Positions 1-9,903 are shown, numbered from the stretch's first letter. The stretch is DNA of 64,000 nt from Burkholderia sp. WP9 (GCF_900104795.1 NZ_FNTG01000002.1:248001-312000); one strand, 5' to 3'. Notes: generated by a model not told the origin, from the letters alone. Numbers and translations are program-made.

Positions 1-1107
1 GGCGATGCGCACGAAATAGGTGCCGTCGGGCAAGTCGCCGAAATCCGCGTGCGGCCCGCTCGCGCGCAGATCGCGGATCAGGTCGAGCTGGTCGGCGTCG
101 CGTGCGATCTGCACGCGATACGCCACGGCGTGCTCGGCCGGAACGAGGTCGAACGCGACCGTCTTGCCGTCCTGCACTTTGCCCGGCTGCGCGAGCGCGG
201 GCGCGGGCAGCAGTTCGACCGGCCCGCCGATCGTCTCGCCTGCCCGCGTCACGCTGCCGAAGCGCGCCTTCACGAGCTGCGCGGAAGCCTGCAGCGGCAC
301 GCCCGGCGGCGGCGGAACGCGCCCGCCGAGCGCGGCAGGGTCGACGCCGACCGCTCCGTCCAGCACTTCCACTGCGGTGATTCGCGCGTCGCCATTGTAG
401 GCGACCTTGAAGCGCGTTCCGCGCACGCCGGCCACGACGGATGGCGAGCGGATCTGGAAGCGGTCGTCTTTTTTCGTCGCATGCGTGACCTGGCTCTCGA
501 CTTCGCCGCTGCGCAATTCGAGCACGCGATCGCTGGCGCCGGTCAGCGTGGTGCGCCGTAGCGTGCTGACATCCAGCAGGCCGTTCTGCGCTACCGTGAC
601 ATGCGAGCCGTCGGGCAATTCCAGCGACACAAAACCGTTTTCGCCGGTGCGGATGCGATCGCCTTCGCCCAGCGTCGCGCCTTGTGCGAGCGGCACGTAG
701 GGATTCTTGCCGAACGCATGCTCGACCGGGCCGCTCGTCGCAATCACGCGGGCCGATTCCTGTTCCTGTTTGAGCTTGTCGGCAGGCAGGCGCAACACGA
801 CGCCGGCCGGCATGCGGCGCGGCGCGGGCACATGATTCACGCGGCTCAACACAGCCCAATCGTTCGGATCGCGCAGATAGTGGCCCGCGATGTCGTACAG
901 CGTGTCGCCCTCGTGCGTCACATACGACACGTACACGGGCGCCGCGGCTTTCGCACGCGGCTTCGGCGCACGCATCGACTGCGCAACCGATGATGCCGGC
1001 GCGAAGCAGGCCATCGCGAGCACGCCGGCGACCGCGAGCAACGCGCCACCGCGGCGGCCCGGCGAAACCGCGCTGCCGCGCGGCGCCACACCGGCGCACA
1101 ACGTCAC
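1..1107 (-). CDS. LysM and FecR domain protein, exported (3' end outside window)
   Basis: The reverse strand is open from a GTG at 1107 to the window edge (369 codons, no stop), so the C-terminus is missing. The first ~44 residues form a signal peptide (hydrophobic stretch LLAVAGVLAMACFAPA). A LysM module follows at about residues 62-109 (THEGDTLYDIAGHYLRD, then a VLRLP end), and a FecR domain at about 140-255 (LGEGDRIRTGENGFVSLELP, VVAGVRGTRFKV). LysM suggests peptidoglycan binding in the periplasm; FecR domains of this kind occur outside iron signalling. The GTG overlaps the response regulator stop (GTGA), so the two are translationally coupled. Role is inference: an envelope sensor or scaffold paired with the regulator. 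Confidence 0.85.
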   Translation of the reverse strand, partial: MTLCAGVAPRGSAVSPGRRGGALLAVAGVLAMACFAPASSVAQSMRAPKPRAKAAAPVYVSYVTHEGDTLYDIAGHYLRDPNDWAVLSRVNHVPAPRRMPAGVVLRLPADKLKQEQESARVIATSGPVEHAFGKNPYVPLAQGATLGEGDRIRTGENGFVSLELPDGSHVTVAQNGLLDVSTLRRTTLTGASDRVLELRSGEVESQVTHATKKDDRFQIRSPSVVAGVRGTRFKVAYNGDARITAVEVLDGAVGVDPAALGGRVPPPPGVPLQASAQLVKARFGSVTRAGETIGGPVELLPAPALAQPGKVQDGKTVAFDLVPAEHAVAYRVQIARDADQLDLIRDLRASGPHADFGDLPDGTYFVRIA

Positions 1108-1841
1108 GCGTCCCCCGCTTCAGGGCGTTGGCCAAGCGCCGCCGACGGCGCGGCGGATTCGATCCGCTCCAGCCGGTAGCCATAGCCGTAAATCGGCGTC
1201 AGACGGTAACCGTGCTCCGGGCGCAAACCGAGCTTGCTGCGCAGCATCGATACGTGCGTGTCCATGGTGCGCGACGGAATGTCGGTCGCCTGCTTCCAGA
1301 TCACGTCGAGAATGTGCGCGCGCGAGAGCGGCCGGCTCAGATGCTGGAACAGCAACAGCGCGAGGTCGAATTCCTTCTGCGTGACGGCAACCGCCGTGCC
1401 GCGCACCACCACGTGCTTCGCGCCCAGATCGAATTCGAATTCGCCGAAAACTTCCTTCACCGCGGCCGGCTTGAGGTGATAAGCGCGGCGCAGCAAGGAG
1501 CCAACTCGCGCCAGCAAGACCGCGGCGGAAACCGGTTTGACGACGTAGTCGTCCGCACCCGTGTTGAGAATCGACGTGATGTCGGTTTCACGGCCGCGGC
1601 TCGTCATGAACAGCACCGGCAGGCGCTCGGAAAGACTTTCCCGCACCCAGCGCAGCACCTCTTCACCCGACATGTCGGGCACGTTCCAGTCGAGCACCAG
1701 CAGATCGAACGTCTGGCGCCGCAACTGCCGCACCAGTTCGCGACCCGCACCGTATGCGTGACAGATGTGGCCCGCCGCCGACAGCGTTTGGCAAACAAGG
1801 TCGGCCTGAGCCGAATCGTCATCCAGGACAGCAATTCTCAT
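1104..1841 (-). CDS. OmpR/PhoB-family response regulator
   Basis: 245 residues. An N-terminal receiver domain carries the acidic pocket DDD at residues 7-9, the phospho-acceptor Asp at 51 (LLVLDWNVPD) and the conserved Lys at 102 (DDYVVKPV). A C-terminal winged-helix DNA-binding domain follows (from FEFDLGAKHV through TQKEFDLALLLF, RTMDTHVSMLRSKLGL and GYGYRLERI). I chose the ATG at 1841 (MRIAVLDDDS), which puts the receiver domain at the N-terminus as usual, rather than upstream in-frame starts. No histidine kinase adjoins it in this window; the next gene, overlapping by 4 bp, is the FecR/LysM protein, so the cognate kinase is unknown. Confidence 0.92.
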   Translation of the reverse strand: MRIAVLDDDSAQADLVCQTLSAAGHICHAYGAGRELVRQLRRQTFDLLVLDWNVPDMSGEEVLRWVRESLSERLPVLFMTSRGRETDITSILNTGADDYVVKPVSAAVLLARVGSLLRRAYHLKPAAVKEVFGEFEFDLGAKHVVVRGTAVAVTQKEFDLALLLFQHLSRPLSRAHILDVIWKQATDIPSRTMDTHVSMLRSKLGLRPEHGYRLTPIYGYGYRLERIESAAPSAALGQRPEAGDA

Positions 1842-2745
1842 AAAACCCCGCAACGCGACATCGTCGTTCGTAACTGGTGGCCGGCTGACCGGCAGATGAC
1901 CGGGATGGCGGCGCAAGCACCGACGATCCTGCTTCCAATTTCATCTTCGGCGGCACATTTTTCGACTTGTGGTCCTTTGCCTTGCGCCCTGTTCGATCCC
2001 GCCTCCGTCTCAAAATTAGCGCGCAGTGTTCGCTTTATCGCGCCGCGTATCGAGGGGCAGGTCATCATAATCGAAAAAACGGCTGTTCTTTTCCCGGATA
2101 AGATCACGCGAATCTCCGGTCAGGCGATGCGGTTGTTCAACCATCCCAGCATTTTCAGCGGCACAGTCGCCCGCTGCGCCGTGTCTGTGTGCATCGACCG
2201 CAAGGGTCGTCGTTTTCAGCGGCTGGTCTCGCCCGCACGGTAGTTGGCCCCGTTCGCCGTTGTCTTTCTCAGGCTGCGTCCCCCACTTGGGAAACCGCGA
2301 TTTGACAATTTGCGAGTCAGTATAGAAACAGTCTCAAAATAAATCGTTTAAAGATTGTTAAGCCGTGGTGTGATCTGGGAAAAAATGCGGCGTCCCTTCT
2401 TTCCAAGGCCGACGCCGCTCAAAACACTACACGCTCGCGGGGGTCTAACCGCACGAGTGACCCAAAAATAGCCGCGCCGAAATTGCAGCTCAAGATGAAA
2501 AAACTGCCTTTGTAACGTGGCTTCAGGTAGCTATTACGCAAACGATAATGGGTCACGCATAGAAGCGTTGTGTCGTCTCACTCTGAAAATGATATGAATT
2601 GAAGCGGCGGCAACAGCGCATTTACAGATGCAGACGATTTGTTACAGAAGTTGTCGATTGCCGGAACGCCGCGGCAACGCAGTACGTCGTACGGCAAGCG
2701 AGTGTCAGGCGACAGCGTTGACGGCATCGCCGCGAGCGCAGCGCG
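1842..2745. other. Non-coding stretch between response regulator and helicase
   Basis: About 900 bases without a convincing gene. Open frames here have no family signature. It must hold the leftward promoter of the response regulator near 1850-2100. Around 2300-2365 it becomes AT-rich (TTGACA at 2302-2307, TATAGA at 2321-2326), but the spacing of 13 is too short for a standard sigma-70 promoter. A leftward terminator-like hairpin sits at 2381-2418. I see no tRNA or repeat. Confidence 0.5.
2381..2418 (-). terminator. Rho-independent terminator, leftward
   Basis: Read on the minus strand, GCGGCGTC (2418-2411) pairs perfectly with GACGCCGC (2394-2387), and AAGG/CCTT can extend the stem past a two-base bulge. 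The stem is followed by ATTTTTT (2386-2380). It lies about 330 bases past the helicase stop, which is far for that gene's own terminator; it could end a long 3' UTR or an unannotated small RNA. Confidence 0.6.
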
Positions 2746-5700
2746 TTATCTGCCGCCTTCGATTTCCGGCATCGGCGCGAACAGCGCGTCGAGGTCGTCG
2801 TCCGAGAACTTGGCGGCGCCGGCGGCGTCTTCGGAAAGAATGCTGTCGGCCAGTCCCGCCTTCTGCTCCTGCAACTCCACGATCTTTTCTTCGATGCTGC
2901 CCGCCGCAATCAGCTTGTACACGAACACGGGCTTGTCCTGCCCCAACCGATGCGCGCGGTCCGTTGCCTGATTCTCGGCAGCCGGGTTCCACCACGGATC
3001 GTAGTGGATCACCGTGTCGGCGGCGGTCAGGTTCAGGCCCACGCCACCGGCCTTCAGGCTGATCAGGAACAACGGCACCTCGCCTTGCTGGAAACGCTCT
3101 ACAGGCGTCACGCGATCGGCCGTATCGCCGGTGAGCACGACGTACGGAATGGCGGCTTCTTCGAGCGCTTCGGCGATCAGCGACAACATGCCGGTGAACT
3201 GCGAGAACAACAGCACGCGGCGCCCTTCCTCGATCAGTTCCGGCAGCATCGACAGGAGCAGGTCGAGCTTGGCGGAACGCATGGCGCGCGCGCCCTTCTC
3301 GACCTTATCCACTCTGTCGCGCGAGTCCGGCCCCTCGCCCGCCTCGCCGGTGGTCTTGAGCGTGCGAACAAGGCGAGGATCGCAGCACACCTGGCGCAGC
3401 TTCAGCAACGCATCGAGCACGATGATGTGGCTGCGCGCGAGACCCTGCGCGCTGACCGCCGCGCGCACTTTCTCCTGCATTGCCGTGCGCACGGTTTCGT
3501 AGAGGTCGCGCTGCGCGCCTTCCAGGTCCACGGAGCACACAATCGTGGTCTTGGCCGGCAACTCTTTGGCGACTTCGTCCTTGCGACGGCGCAGCATGAA
3601 CGGCCGGATGCGCCGCGCGAGCAACGCGCGGCGCACGCCGTCGCCGTTCTTCTCGATCGGATTGCGCCAGCGTTTGGTGAAGTCTTTCTGGCTGCCGAGA
3701 AACCCCGGCAACAGAAAATCGAACTGAGACCACAGCTCGCCGAGATGATTCTCGAGCGGCGTGCCCGTCAAACACAGCCGATGCCGCGCGCGCAAACCGC
3801 GAATGGCCTGCGCGGCTTTGGTGGTGGCGTTCTTCACGTACTGCGCTTCGTCGAGAATCAGCAGGTGATACTCATGCTCGGCGAGCACCTTCTGATCGCG
3901 CCACAGCAGCGCGTAGGTGGTCAGAATCAGTTCGTGTTCGCCGATCTGCTCGAAACGCTCCTTGCGCTGCGGGCCGTTCAACACCAGCACCTTCAGTTCG
4001 GGCGCGAAGCGTCGCGCTTCCTCGCGCCAGTTGTGCACGAGCGTGGTCGGCACGACGATCAGCACGGGTCGGTTCAGACGCCCCGCTTCTTTCTCCGCGA
4101 GGATATGGGCAAGCGTCTGCACCGTCTTGCCCAGACCCATGTCGTCGGCGAGTACGCCGGCGAGATCGTGTTCGCGCAGAAACTGCATCCAGTTCAAGCC
4201 CTGTTGCTGATAGACGCGCAGTTCGGCCTTCAGGCCGCGAGGCACCGCCACCTCGCGCAGCCCCGGACCGGCCTGCAGACGCTGCGCCAGTTGCCGGATC
4301 GAATCTTCGCCGCGAAATTGCCAGCGGCCGGTGCCGTTCAACGCCTCCAGCCGGCCCGCGTCGACGGACGCCACACGCAGCGGCGCACCGTCGGCGAGCG
4401 AGCCGCCGAGCGCGTCGAACAGATCGACGAGCACGCGCACCACCGGCTTCAGACGGTCGGCGCGCAAGCGCAAACGCTTGTTCTCCTCGGTCTTCAACTC
4501 GATCGGCTCGTCGTCGGCAATGGCTTCGAGCGCGCCGCTCAGCCAGCGCCGGTCGCGCCGGAACAGGTCGGCAAGCAGCGGTTCGAGCCGCACGTTGCGC
4601 TCGCCGATGCGGATACCCATCTCCAGATCGAACCAGCCGTCGCCAGCCTGATGCGCGGTGCCTTCGATCGCATCGATTTCGATGACGTTGTAGCGGAACT
4701 CGGGCGCCATCGTCACGCGCCAGCCCTTGCTCACGAGCTCCGGCACGGCGTCGTTGACGAACGCGGTCCACGCCTCGGCATCGGGCAGGCCGAGCATGGT
4801 GTCGGGCAGCAGGCGCGACGCGTAGACGCGGCTGGTCGGCACCTTCTGCAAGCCGGTCTTGCGCAGTTCGAGCAGACGCTTTTTCTCGGCCTCGTAGCGG
4901 CGGCGGATATGAATCACGTCGCCGCCCGGCATTGGCACGAGCGTCACGCTGCTGTCGACATTGATGCTCACGCCGTCGTAATCGAAACTGACGCCCGCCA
5001 GCTCGACCGCTGCGGATTGACGCAAGCCCGCCTTGCTCGTCGCCGACGGCAGCGCGTGGCTGTTGAGCGTGAGCACCGGCACGGGATCGACGTCGATCAC
5101 GCGAATCGCGGACGCGTCGTGCGTGGGCGGCAGCGGCAACTCGGGCGCGATCTCGCGCAGCACCGAGGCGACCAGCGGCGCTTCGGCGAGCGAGATAGGC
5201 GGCATGGCGAGGTAATCCGGCAACTGCTGGAACGGCAACGACGATTGAACGATGCCAGCTTCATTCGCGACGCCGTCCACATACCAGACCGGTTCGGTGG
5301 GCAGCACCATGCTCGCGCGCGGCTCGGTGCACAGCACGGGCCGCAGGCGCTCGTCAGCGAGCGGCTCCCATTCGATCCGGCCGGGCCGGTCGGCGCCGCG
5401 CGTGAGCGGCGCGGGTCCGTCGTGACCGGAGCCGGGCGTGAAATCGAAGAACAGCCGGCCGGTTGCGATCAGCTTCTGCAGCATCTCCGCACCGCTCGTG
5501 CCGCGCAGGATGAACTGTCCGAAGTCCTCGCGTGAGCGGCCGAGCCACAGGCCGCGCAGGATCGACAGGTCTTCGTCGGAGACGAACTTCGGCTGTTTGA
5601 GGAGCGCCGCTTCCACATTGCCCCAAGGTTCGTCGACCGCGATGATCGCGCCGTGCGCATCGCAGCGCGCGCGGTACAGCACGACCTCGTGGCGCATGTG

Positions 5701-6204
5701 GAAGCTGGACCAGTTCAGCCGGTAAGCCAGGGTCTGCGAGCGCGGCGCACTCGCCTTCTGGGCGTCCGCATCCGCAGCCTCGGCGCGGGCGCGAAAACGT
5801 TCGAGCCAACTGACCAGTTCCGGCCGCACGCCTGACGGCGGCCCGACGTTAGCCATCGGCGCGCCCGGCAGGTCGCGCGCGGTATCGCCCTCGTCCGGCT
5901 CGACGTGAGTGATATGGTCCATCTCGTCGTGATAGTTCAGCTCGGCGAGCAGCAACGCGGCAACGTGCTTGCAGTTGCGGCCGACCGGACAACTGCAATC
6001 GCCCTGCGCCCAGGGCGAACCGCCATCGGTACGAAAGCGCACGCGCGTTTGATAGGGAAGCCGCTGCGTGCCCTGCACGTCGCCGCTCAGCGTGGCGCCG
6101 TGCCATTTCACATGGGTGACGGGGCCGACCGAGCGCGCCTTGGCGACGGTGTGGTCCCCGAGCCATTCCGCAATGCGTTCCCGATCAAAGAAAACTGACG
6201 ACAT
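2746..6204 (-). CDS. SWIM zinc-finger SNF2/RapA-type helicase
   Basis: 1152 residues, normal for bacterial SNF2 proteins with an N-terminal SWIM domain. The SWIM motif CSCPVGRNCKH lies near residue 75. The SNF2 ATPase core is C-terminal: Walker A DDMGLGKT near 687, DEAQ near 783, LTGTPLENHLGELWSQFDFL shortly after, and helicase motifs V-VI (GGVGLNLTAADTVIHYD, then QATDRAHRLGQ) near 1053-1085. Such proteins are ATP-dependent DNA translocases; their biological role in proteobacteria is poorly defined. The start ATG at 6204 has AGGA about 9 bases upstream. It stands alone, with no obvious operon partner. Confidence 0.93.
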   Translation of the reverse strand: MSSVFFDRERIAEWLGDHTVAKARSVGPVTHVKWHGATLSGDVQGTQRLPYQTRVRFRTDGGSPWAQGDCSCPVGRNCKHVAALLLAELNYHDEMDHITHVEPDEGDTARDLPGAPMANVGPPSGVRPELVSWLERFRARAEAADADAQKASAPRSQTLAYRLNWSSFHMRHEVVLYRARCDAHGAIIAVDEPWGNVEAALLKQPKFVSDEDLSILRGLWLGRSREDFGQFILRGTSGAEMLQKLIATGRLFFDFTPGSGHDGPAPLTRGADRPGRIEWEPLADERLRPVLCTEPRASMVLPTEPVWYVDGVANEAGIVQSSLPFQQLPDYLAMPPISLAEAPLVASVLREIAPELPLPPTHDASAIRVIDVDPVPVLTLNSHALPSATSKAGLRQSAAVELAGVSFDYDGVSINVDSSVTLVPMPGGDVIHIRRRYEAEKKRLLELRKTGLQKVPTSRVYASRLLPDTMLGLPDAEAWTAFVNDAVPELVSKGWRVTMAPEFRYNVIEIDAIEGTAHQAGDGWFDLEMGIRIGERNVRLEPLLADLFRRDRRWLSGALEAIADDEPIELKTEENKRLRLRADRLKPVVRVLVDLFDALGGSLADGAPLRVASVDAGRLEALNGTGRWQFRGEDSIRQLAQRLQAGPGLREVAVPRGLKAELRVYQQQGLNWMQFLREHDLAGVLADDMGLGKTVQTLAHILAEKEAGRLNRPVLIVVPTTLVHNWREEARRFAPELKVLVLNGPQRKERFEQIGEHELILTTYALLWRDQKVLAEHEYHLLILDEAQYVKNATTKAAQAIRGLRARHRLCLTGTPLENHLGELWSQFDFLLPGFLGSQKDFTKRWRNPIEKNGDGVRRALLARRIRPFMLRRRKDEVAKELPAKTTIVCSVDLEGAQRDLYETVRTAMQEKVRAAVSAQGLARSHIIVLDALLKLRQVCCDPRLVRTLKTTGEAGEGPDSRDRVDKVEKGARAMRSAKLDLLLSMLPELIEEGRRVLLFSQFTGMLSLIAEALEEAAIPYVVLTGDTADRVTPVERFQQGEVPLFLISLKAGGVGLNLTAADTVIHYDPWWNPAAENQATDRAHRLGQDKPVFVYKLIAAGSIEEKIVELQEQKAGLADSILSEDAAGAAKFSDDDLDALFAPMPEIEGGR

Positions 6205-6330
6205 CGGCGTCCATTCCTATTCAAGCCGGCAAAGGCAAGCGCGCGCGGACAGGATCACCCGGGCGGAGCGTGGGCGGCGCCGGCCGGCGAATTTTCGTGC
6301 GGCATCGATTGCCTGTGGTAACCGGCCATT

Positions 6331-7113
6331 TTACGCGTTGGACGCACCTGGCTGTGTGGCCACCTCCACATCCAGCCCGGCCGCGGCGAACACCTGAGCC
6401 AGCGCGGGTGCCGGCGCTTCATCCGTTACCAGCAGGTCGACGGCATCCGCGCCGAAAGCGTGCACCAGCGCGCTGTGGCCGAACTTCGCGTGGTCCGCGG
6501 CGACCACCCGCCGCTCGGCCTGAGCGAAGGCCGCCAGCGAAAAGGCCACGTCGGCGGGCAGCGCGTCCATGAAACGCCCCTGCATGTCGATTGCCGTGAC
6601 CGAGGCGATCGCGTAGCGCACGTGGAACTGGCGCAGAAAGGCCAGCATGCTGTCTCCGAACGCGGCGCAGTCGTCCGGGCGCAACTCGCCGCCCGCGATG
6701 AATACACGGTTGCCATTGCGCGGCGCGAGCACGCGCGCGACTTCAATGGAATTGGTCACGACCGTGAGCCGCGATCGGACGACCAGCGCCTGCGCGATAT
6801 GCAGACACGTCGTGCCGCCCTCGAGGATCAGCGAATCGCCGTCCCGCACCAGTTCGCCGATGCGCGCGCCGATCGCCCGCTTGCCCTCGAGGCTGGCCGC
6901 CATGCGCCGCTGGAACGGCGGTTCATCCAGCCGTTCGGGCAGCATGATGCCGCCGTGAACCTTGATCAGCAGGCCGTCGGCGATCAACGGCTTGATATTG
7001 CGACGGATAGTTTCGTCGGACACGTCGAAGCGGCCGGCCAGTTCGGTGATCGTGCAGGTGCGCTGCTCGCGGACGAGTCGCAGGATTTCGGCTTGGCGCT
7101 GGTTGGAGAACAT
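6331..7113 (-). CDS. DeoR/GlpR-family transcriptional regulator
   Basis: 260 residues. The N-terminal DeoR helix-turn-helix is clear (RQAEILRLVREQ, ITELAGRFDVSDETIRRNI, VHGGIM), followed by the sugar-phosphate-sensing DeoRC domain (LILEGGTTCLHIAQAL, LTVVTNSIEVARVL, FIAGGELR). DeoR proteins are usually repressors released by a phosphorylated sugar or polyol. It is transcribed away from the FAD/GcvT dehydrogenase at 7396 with 282 bases between, an arrangement that often means control of the neighbour, although a methylated-amine dehydrogenase would be an unusual target for a DeoR repressor. The effector is unknown. Confidence 0.9.
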   Translation of the reverse strand: MFSNQRQAEILRLVREQRTCTITELAGRFDVSDETIRRNIKPLIADGLLIKVHGGIMLPERLDEPPFQRRMAASLEGKRAIGARIGELVRDGDSLILEGGTTCLHIAQALVVRSRLTVVTNSIEVARVLAPRNGNRVFIAGGELRPDDCAAFGDSMLAFLRQFHVRYAIASVTAIDMQGRFMDALPADVAFSLAAFAQAERRVVAADHAKFGHSALVHAFGADAVDLLVTDEAPAPALAQVFAAAGLDVEVATQPGASNA

Positions 7114-7395
7114 GGAAATTGAGCGGTGACTGTCAGGTGGAGTCTAACAAAAGTCACGCTTCTTCGGGGTTGATAGCCACGCATTTCCAAGCAAACCCAC
7201 ACTGTGGCGCCATCGGGCAGCGGGTGCGCGCCGAGCCGCGGCGCAGGTACGCCTGACCTCGATAAACGACGAGACGCAGGGCTGAGCAGCGTGACGGTCG
7301 TATGACACGAGCGGATTTTCAACAATGACAGAGGTCGTTGCATTTCGTGTCTTTTTGGGGCAATCTACGCCAATTCAATCCACGCACTTCCACAC

Positions 7396-9891
7396 ATGTC
7401 CACATTCAGTCCCAACCACGCTCGCGTCGTTATCGTCGGCGGCGGGATCATCGGCTGTTCGGTCGCCTACCATCTGACCAAACTGGGGTGGACCGATGTG
7501 GTGCTGCTCGAACAGGGCCAACTGTCGTGCGGCACGACGTGGCATGCGGCCGGCCTCGTCGGTCAGTTGCGCGCCCAGGAGAGCATGACGAAGCTGATCC
7601 GCTATTCGACCGCGCTCTACGCCGAACTCGAAGCCGATACCGGACTTGCCACCGGCTGGAAGCAATGCGGCTCGCTCTCGGTAGCCCGCACCGCCGAGCG
7701 GATGACGCAACTCAAACGCACCGCGGCCGTCGCGCGCGCCTACGGCGTGGCCTGCGATGTCATCAGCCCGCAGGATGCCGGCGACCTGTGGCCGGTCATG
7801 CGCACCGACGACCTGCTCGGCGCGGTCTGGCTGCCCGGCGACGGCAAGGCGAATCCCACCGACCTGACCCAGGCCCTCGCCCGCGGCGCCCGCATGCGCG
7901 GCGCGCGCATCGTCGAAAACACTCGCGTCACGGCGATCCACACGCGCAGCGCGCAAGACGGCAAGGCAAGCGGCGCGCGCGAGGTCAGCGGACTCGCGTG
8001 GCGCAACAAGGACGGCGAAGAAGGCACGATCGGCGCGGACATCGTCGTGAATTGCGCAGGGCAATGGGCCAAGGCGGTTGGCCGCCTGTGCGGCGTGACC
8101 GTGCCGCTGCATTCGGCGGAGCACTACTACATTGTCACGGAGCGCATTGCCGGCGTGCATCCGGATCTGCCGGTCATGCGCGATCCGGACGGCTTTATCT
8201 ACTTCAAGGAAGAAGTCGGCGGCCTCGTCATGGGCGGCTTCGAACCGGATGCGAAACCGTGGGGCATGAACGGCATTCCCGAGAATTTCGAGTTCCAGTT
8301 GCTGCCGGACGATTGGGATCAGTTCGAAATCCTGATGAAAAATGCGCTGCAGCGCGTGCCCGCGCTCGAAACGGCCCAGGTGCGGCAGTTCTATAACGGC
8401 CCCGAGTCGTTCACGCCGGACAACAACTTCATGCTGGGCGAAGCGCCTGAGTTGCGGCGCTTTTTCGTCGGCGCGGGTTTCAATTCCATGGGAATCGCCT
8501 CGGCGGGCGGCGCCGGCATGGCGCTCGCGGAATGGATCGTGGCGGGCGAGCCGACCATGGACTTGTGGCCGGTGGATATTCGCCGCTTCGCGCGCTTCAA
8601 CGGCAACGACACGTGGCTGCACGATCGCGTGAAGGAAACGCTCGGCCTGCATTACGCGATGCCGTGGCCGAATCGCGAACTCGACAGCGCGCGGCCGTTT
8701 CGCCGCTCACCGCTGTATTCGCTGTTGCGTGACGAGGGCGCCTGCTTCGGCAGCAAGATGGGCTGGGAGCGCGCCAACTTTTTCGCGCCCTCGCCTGAAG
8801 AAGCGAAAATCGACTACGCCTTCGGCCAGCAGAACTGGCTGCCCTGGAGCGGCGCAGAACACCGCGCGTGCCGTGAAGGCGTCGCGCTGTTCGACATGAC
8901 GTCGTTCTCCAAATTTCTCGTGAAGGGCGGCGACGCGCAAAGCGTGCTGCAAGGCATCGTCGCCAACGACGTAGACGTGCCGACCGGCACCACGGTATAC
9001 ACCGGCATGCTCAACGAGCGCGGCGGCTACGAATCGGATTTCACGCTCACGCGCCTTGCCGACGATCAATACCTGCTCGTCACCGGCAGCGCGCAAACCA
9101 CACGCGACTTCGACACCATTGAACGGGCAATTCCGCACGACCAGCACTGCACGCTCGTCGACGTCACCGGACAGTACGCCGTACTCGCCGTGATGGGCCC
9201 ACGTTCGCGCGAGCTGCTGCAAAGCGTCTCCAAGGCCGACTGGAGCAACGAAGCGTTCGCTTTCGGCCAAAGCCGCGAAGTGGATCTCGGCTACGCGACG
9301 GTGCGGGCCACGCGCCTCACCTACGTCGGCGAACTCGGCTGGGAGCTGTATGTACCGGTCGAATTCGCGGTGGGCGTGTACGAAACGCTGCACGCGGCGG
9401 GCGAGGCGTTCGGCCTCGTCAATGCTGGCTACTATGCAATCGACTCTTTGCGCATCGAAAAAGGCTATCGCGCGTGGGGCCGTGAACTCACGCCGGACAC
9501 CAATCCGTTCGAAGCGGGTCTGTCGTTCGCGTGCAAGCTCGACAAGGAGATTGCGTTTCGCGGCCGCGACGCGCTGCTGAAATTGCGCGCCGAGCCGCTG
9601 CGCCGCCGCATGGTGGTGCTAACCGCCGACGGCGCCACGCAGCGCATGCTGTGGGGCGGCGAGGCGATCCTGCGCGACGGCAAGCCGGTCGGCTTCATCA
9701 GCTCGGCGGCGTTCGGACACACGCTGGGTTGTCCGGTCGCAATGGGCTACGTGAACAATCCCGACGGTGCAGCGGATACCGCCTACCTGAGCAGCGGCCA
9801 CTACGCGATCGATGTCGCCGGCGAACTGCTGCCGGCCACCGTGCACCTGAAGGCGCCTTACGATCCGCGTTCGGAACGCATGAAGCAGTAA
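7396..9891 (+). CDS. FAD-dependent dehydrogenase with GcvT domain (sarcosine/dimethylglycine dehydrogenase-like)
   Basis: 831 residues, the usual size for the dimethylglycine/sarcosine dehydrogenase family. An N-terminal DAO-type FAD fold starts with the dinucleotide motif VVIVGGGIIGCSVAYHL (residues 11-27), followed by CGTTWHAAGL, typical of this family. The C-terminal half (about 430-800) is a GcvT/aminomethyltransferase-like folate-binding domain (ALFDMTSFSKFLVKG, YVGELGWELYVP, SLRIEKGYRAWGRELTPDTN). Such enzymes oxidatively demethylate N-methylated glycines and hand the one-carbon unit to tetrahydrofolate. The true substrate cannot be told from the sequence. No clear Shine-Dalgarno lies before the ATG. 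The DeoR gene is divergent. Confidence 0.88.
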   Translation: MSTFSPNHARVVIVGGGIIGCSVAYHLTKLGWTDVVLLEQGQLSCGTTWHAAGLVGQLRAQESMTKLIRYSTALYAELEADTGLATGWKQCGSLSVARTAERMTQLKRTAAVARAYGVACDVISPQDAGDLWPVMRTDDLLGAVWLPGDGKANPTDLTQALARGARMRGARIVENTRVTAIHTRSAQDGKASGAREVSGLAWRNKDGEEGTIGADIVVNCAGQWAKAVGRLCGVTVPLHSAEHYYIVTERIAGVHPDLPVMRDPDGFIYFKEEVGGLVMGGFEPDAKPWGMNGIPENFEFQLLPDDWDQFEILMKNALQRVPALETAQVRQFYNGPESFTPDNNFMLGEAPELRRFFVGAGFNSMGIASAGGAGMALAEWIVAGEPTMDLWPVDIRRFARFNGNDTWLHDRVKETLGLHYAMPWPNRELDSARPFRRSPLYSLLRDEGACFGSKMGWERANFFAPSPEEAKIDYAFGQQNWLPWSGAEHRACREGVALFDMTSFSKFLVKGGDAQSVLQGIVANDVDVPTGTTVYTGMLNERGGYESDFTLTRLADDQYLLVTGSAQTTRDFDTIERAIPHDQHCTLVDVTGQYAVLAVMGPRSRELLQSVSKADWSNEAFAFGQSREVDLGYATVRATRLTYVGELGWELYVPVEFAVGVYETLHAAGEAFGLVNAGYYAIDSLRIEKGYRAWGRELTPDTNPFEAGLSFACKLDKEIAFRGRDALLKLRAEPLRRRMVVLTADGATQRMLWGGEAILRDGKPVGFISSAAFGHTLGCPVAMGYVNNPDGAADTAYLSSGHYAIDVAGELLPATVHLKAPYDPRSERMKQ

Positions 9892-9903
9892 AGCGCTAAG
9901 CCG

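Noticed and set aside
1838..2107. 89-codon leftward frame overlapping the response regulator start
   Set aside because: No ribosome site, no family signature, and it would cover the regulator's promoter region.
2302..2326. TTGACA and TATAGA as a sigma-70 promoter
   Set aside because: Spacing is 13 bases instead of 16-18, and no gene follows to the right.
2950..5535. 861-codon rightward open frame opposite the helicase gene
   Set aside because: Antisense shadow produced by GC-rich codon bias; no domain, while the leftward frame has SWIM and SNF2 motifs.
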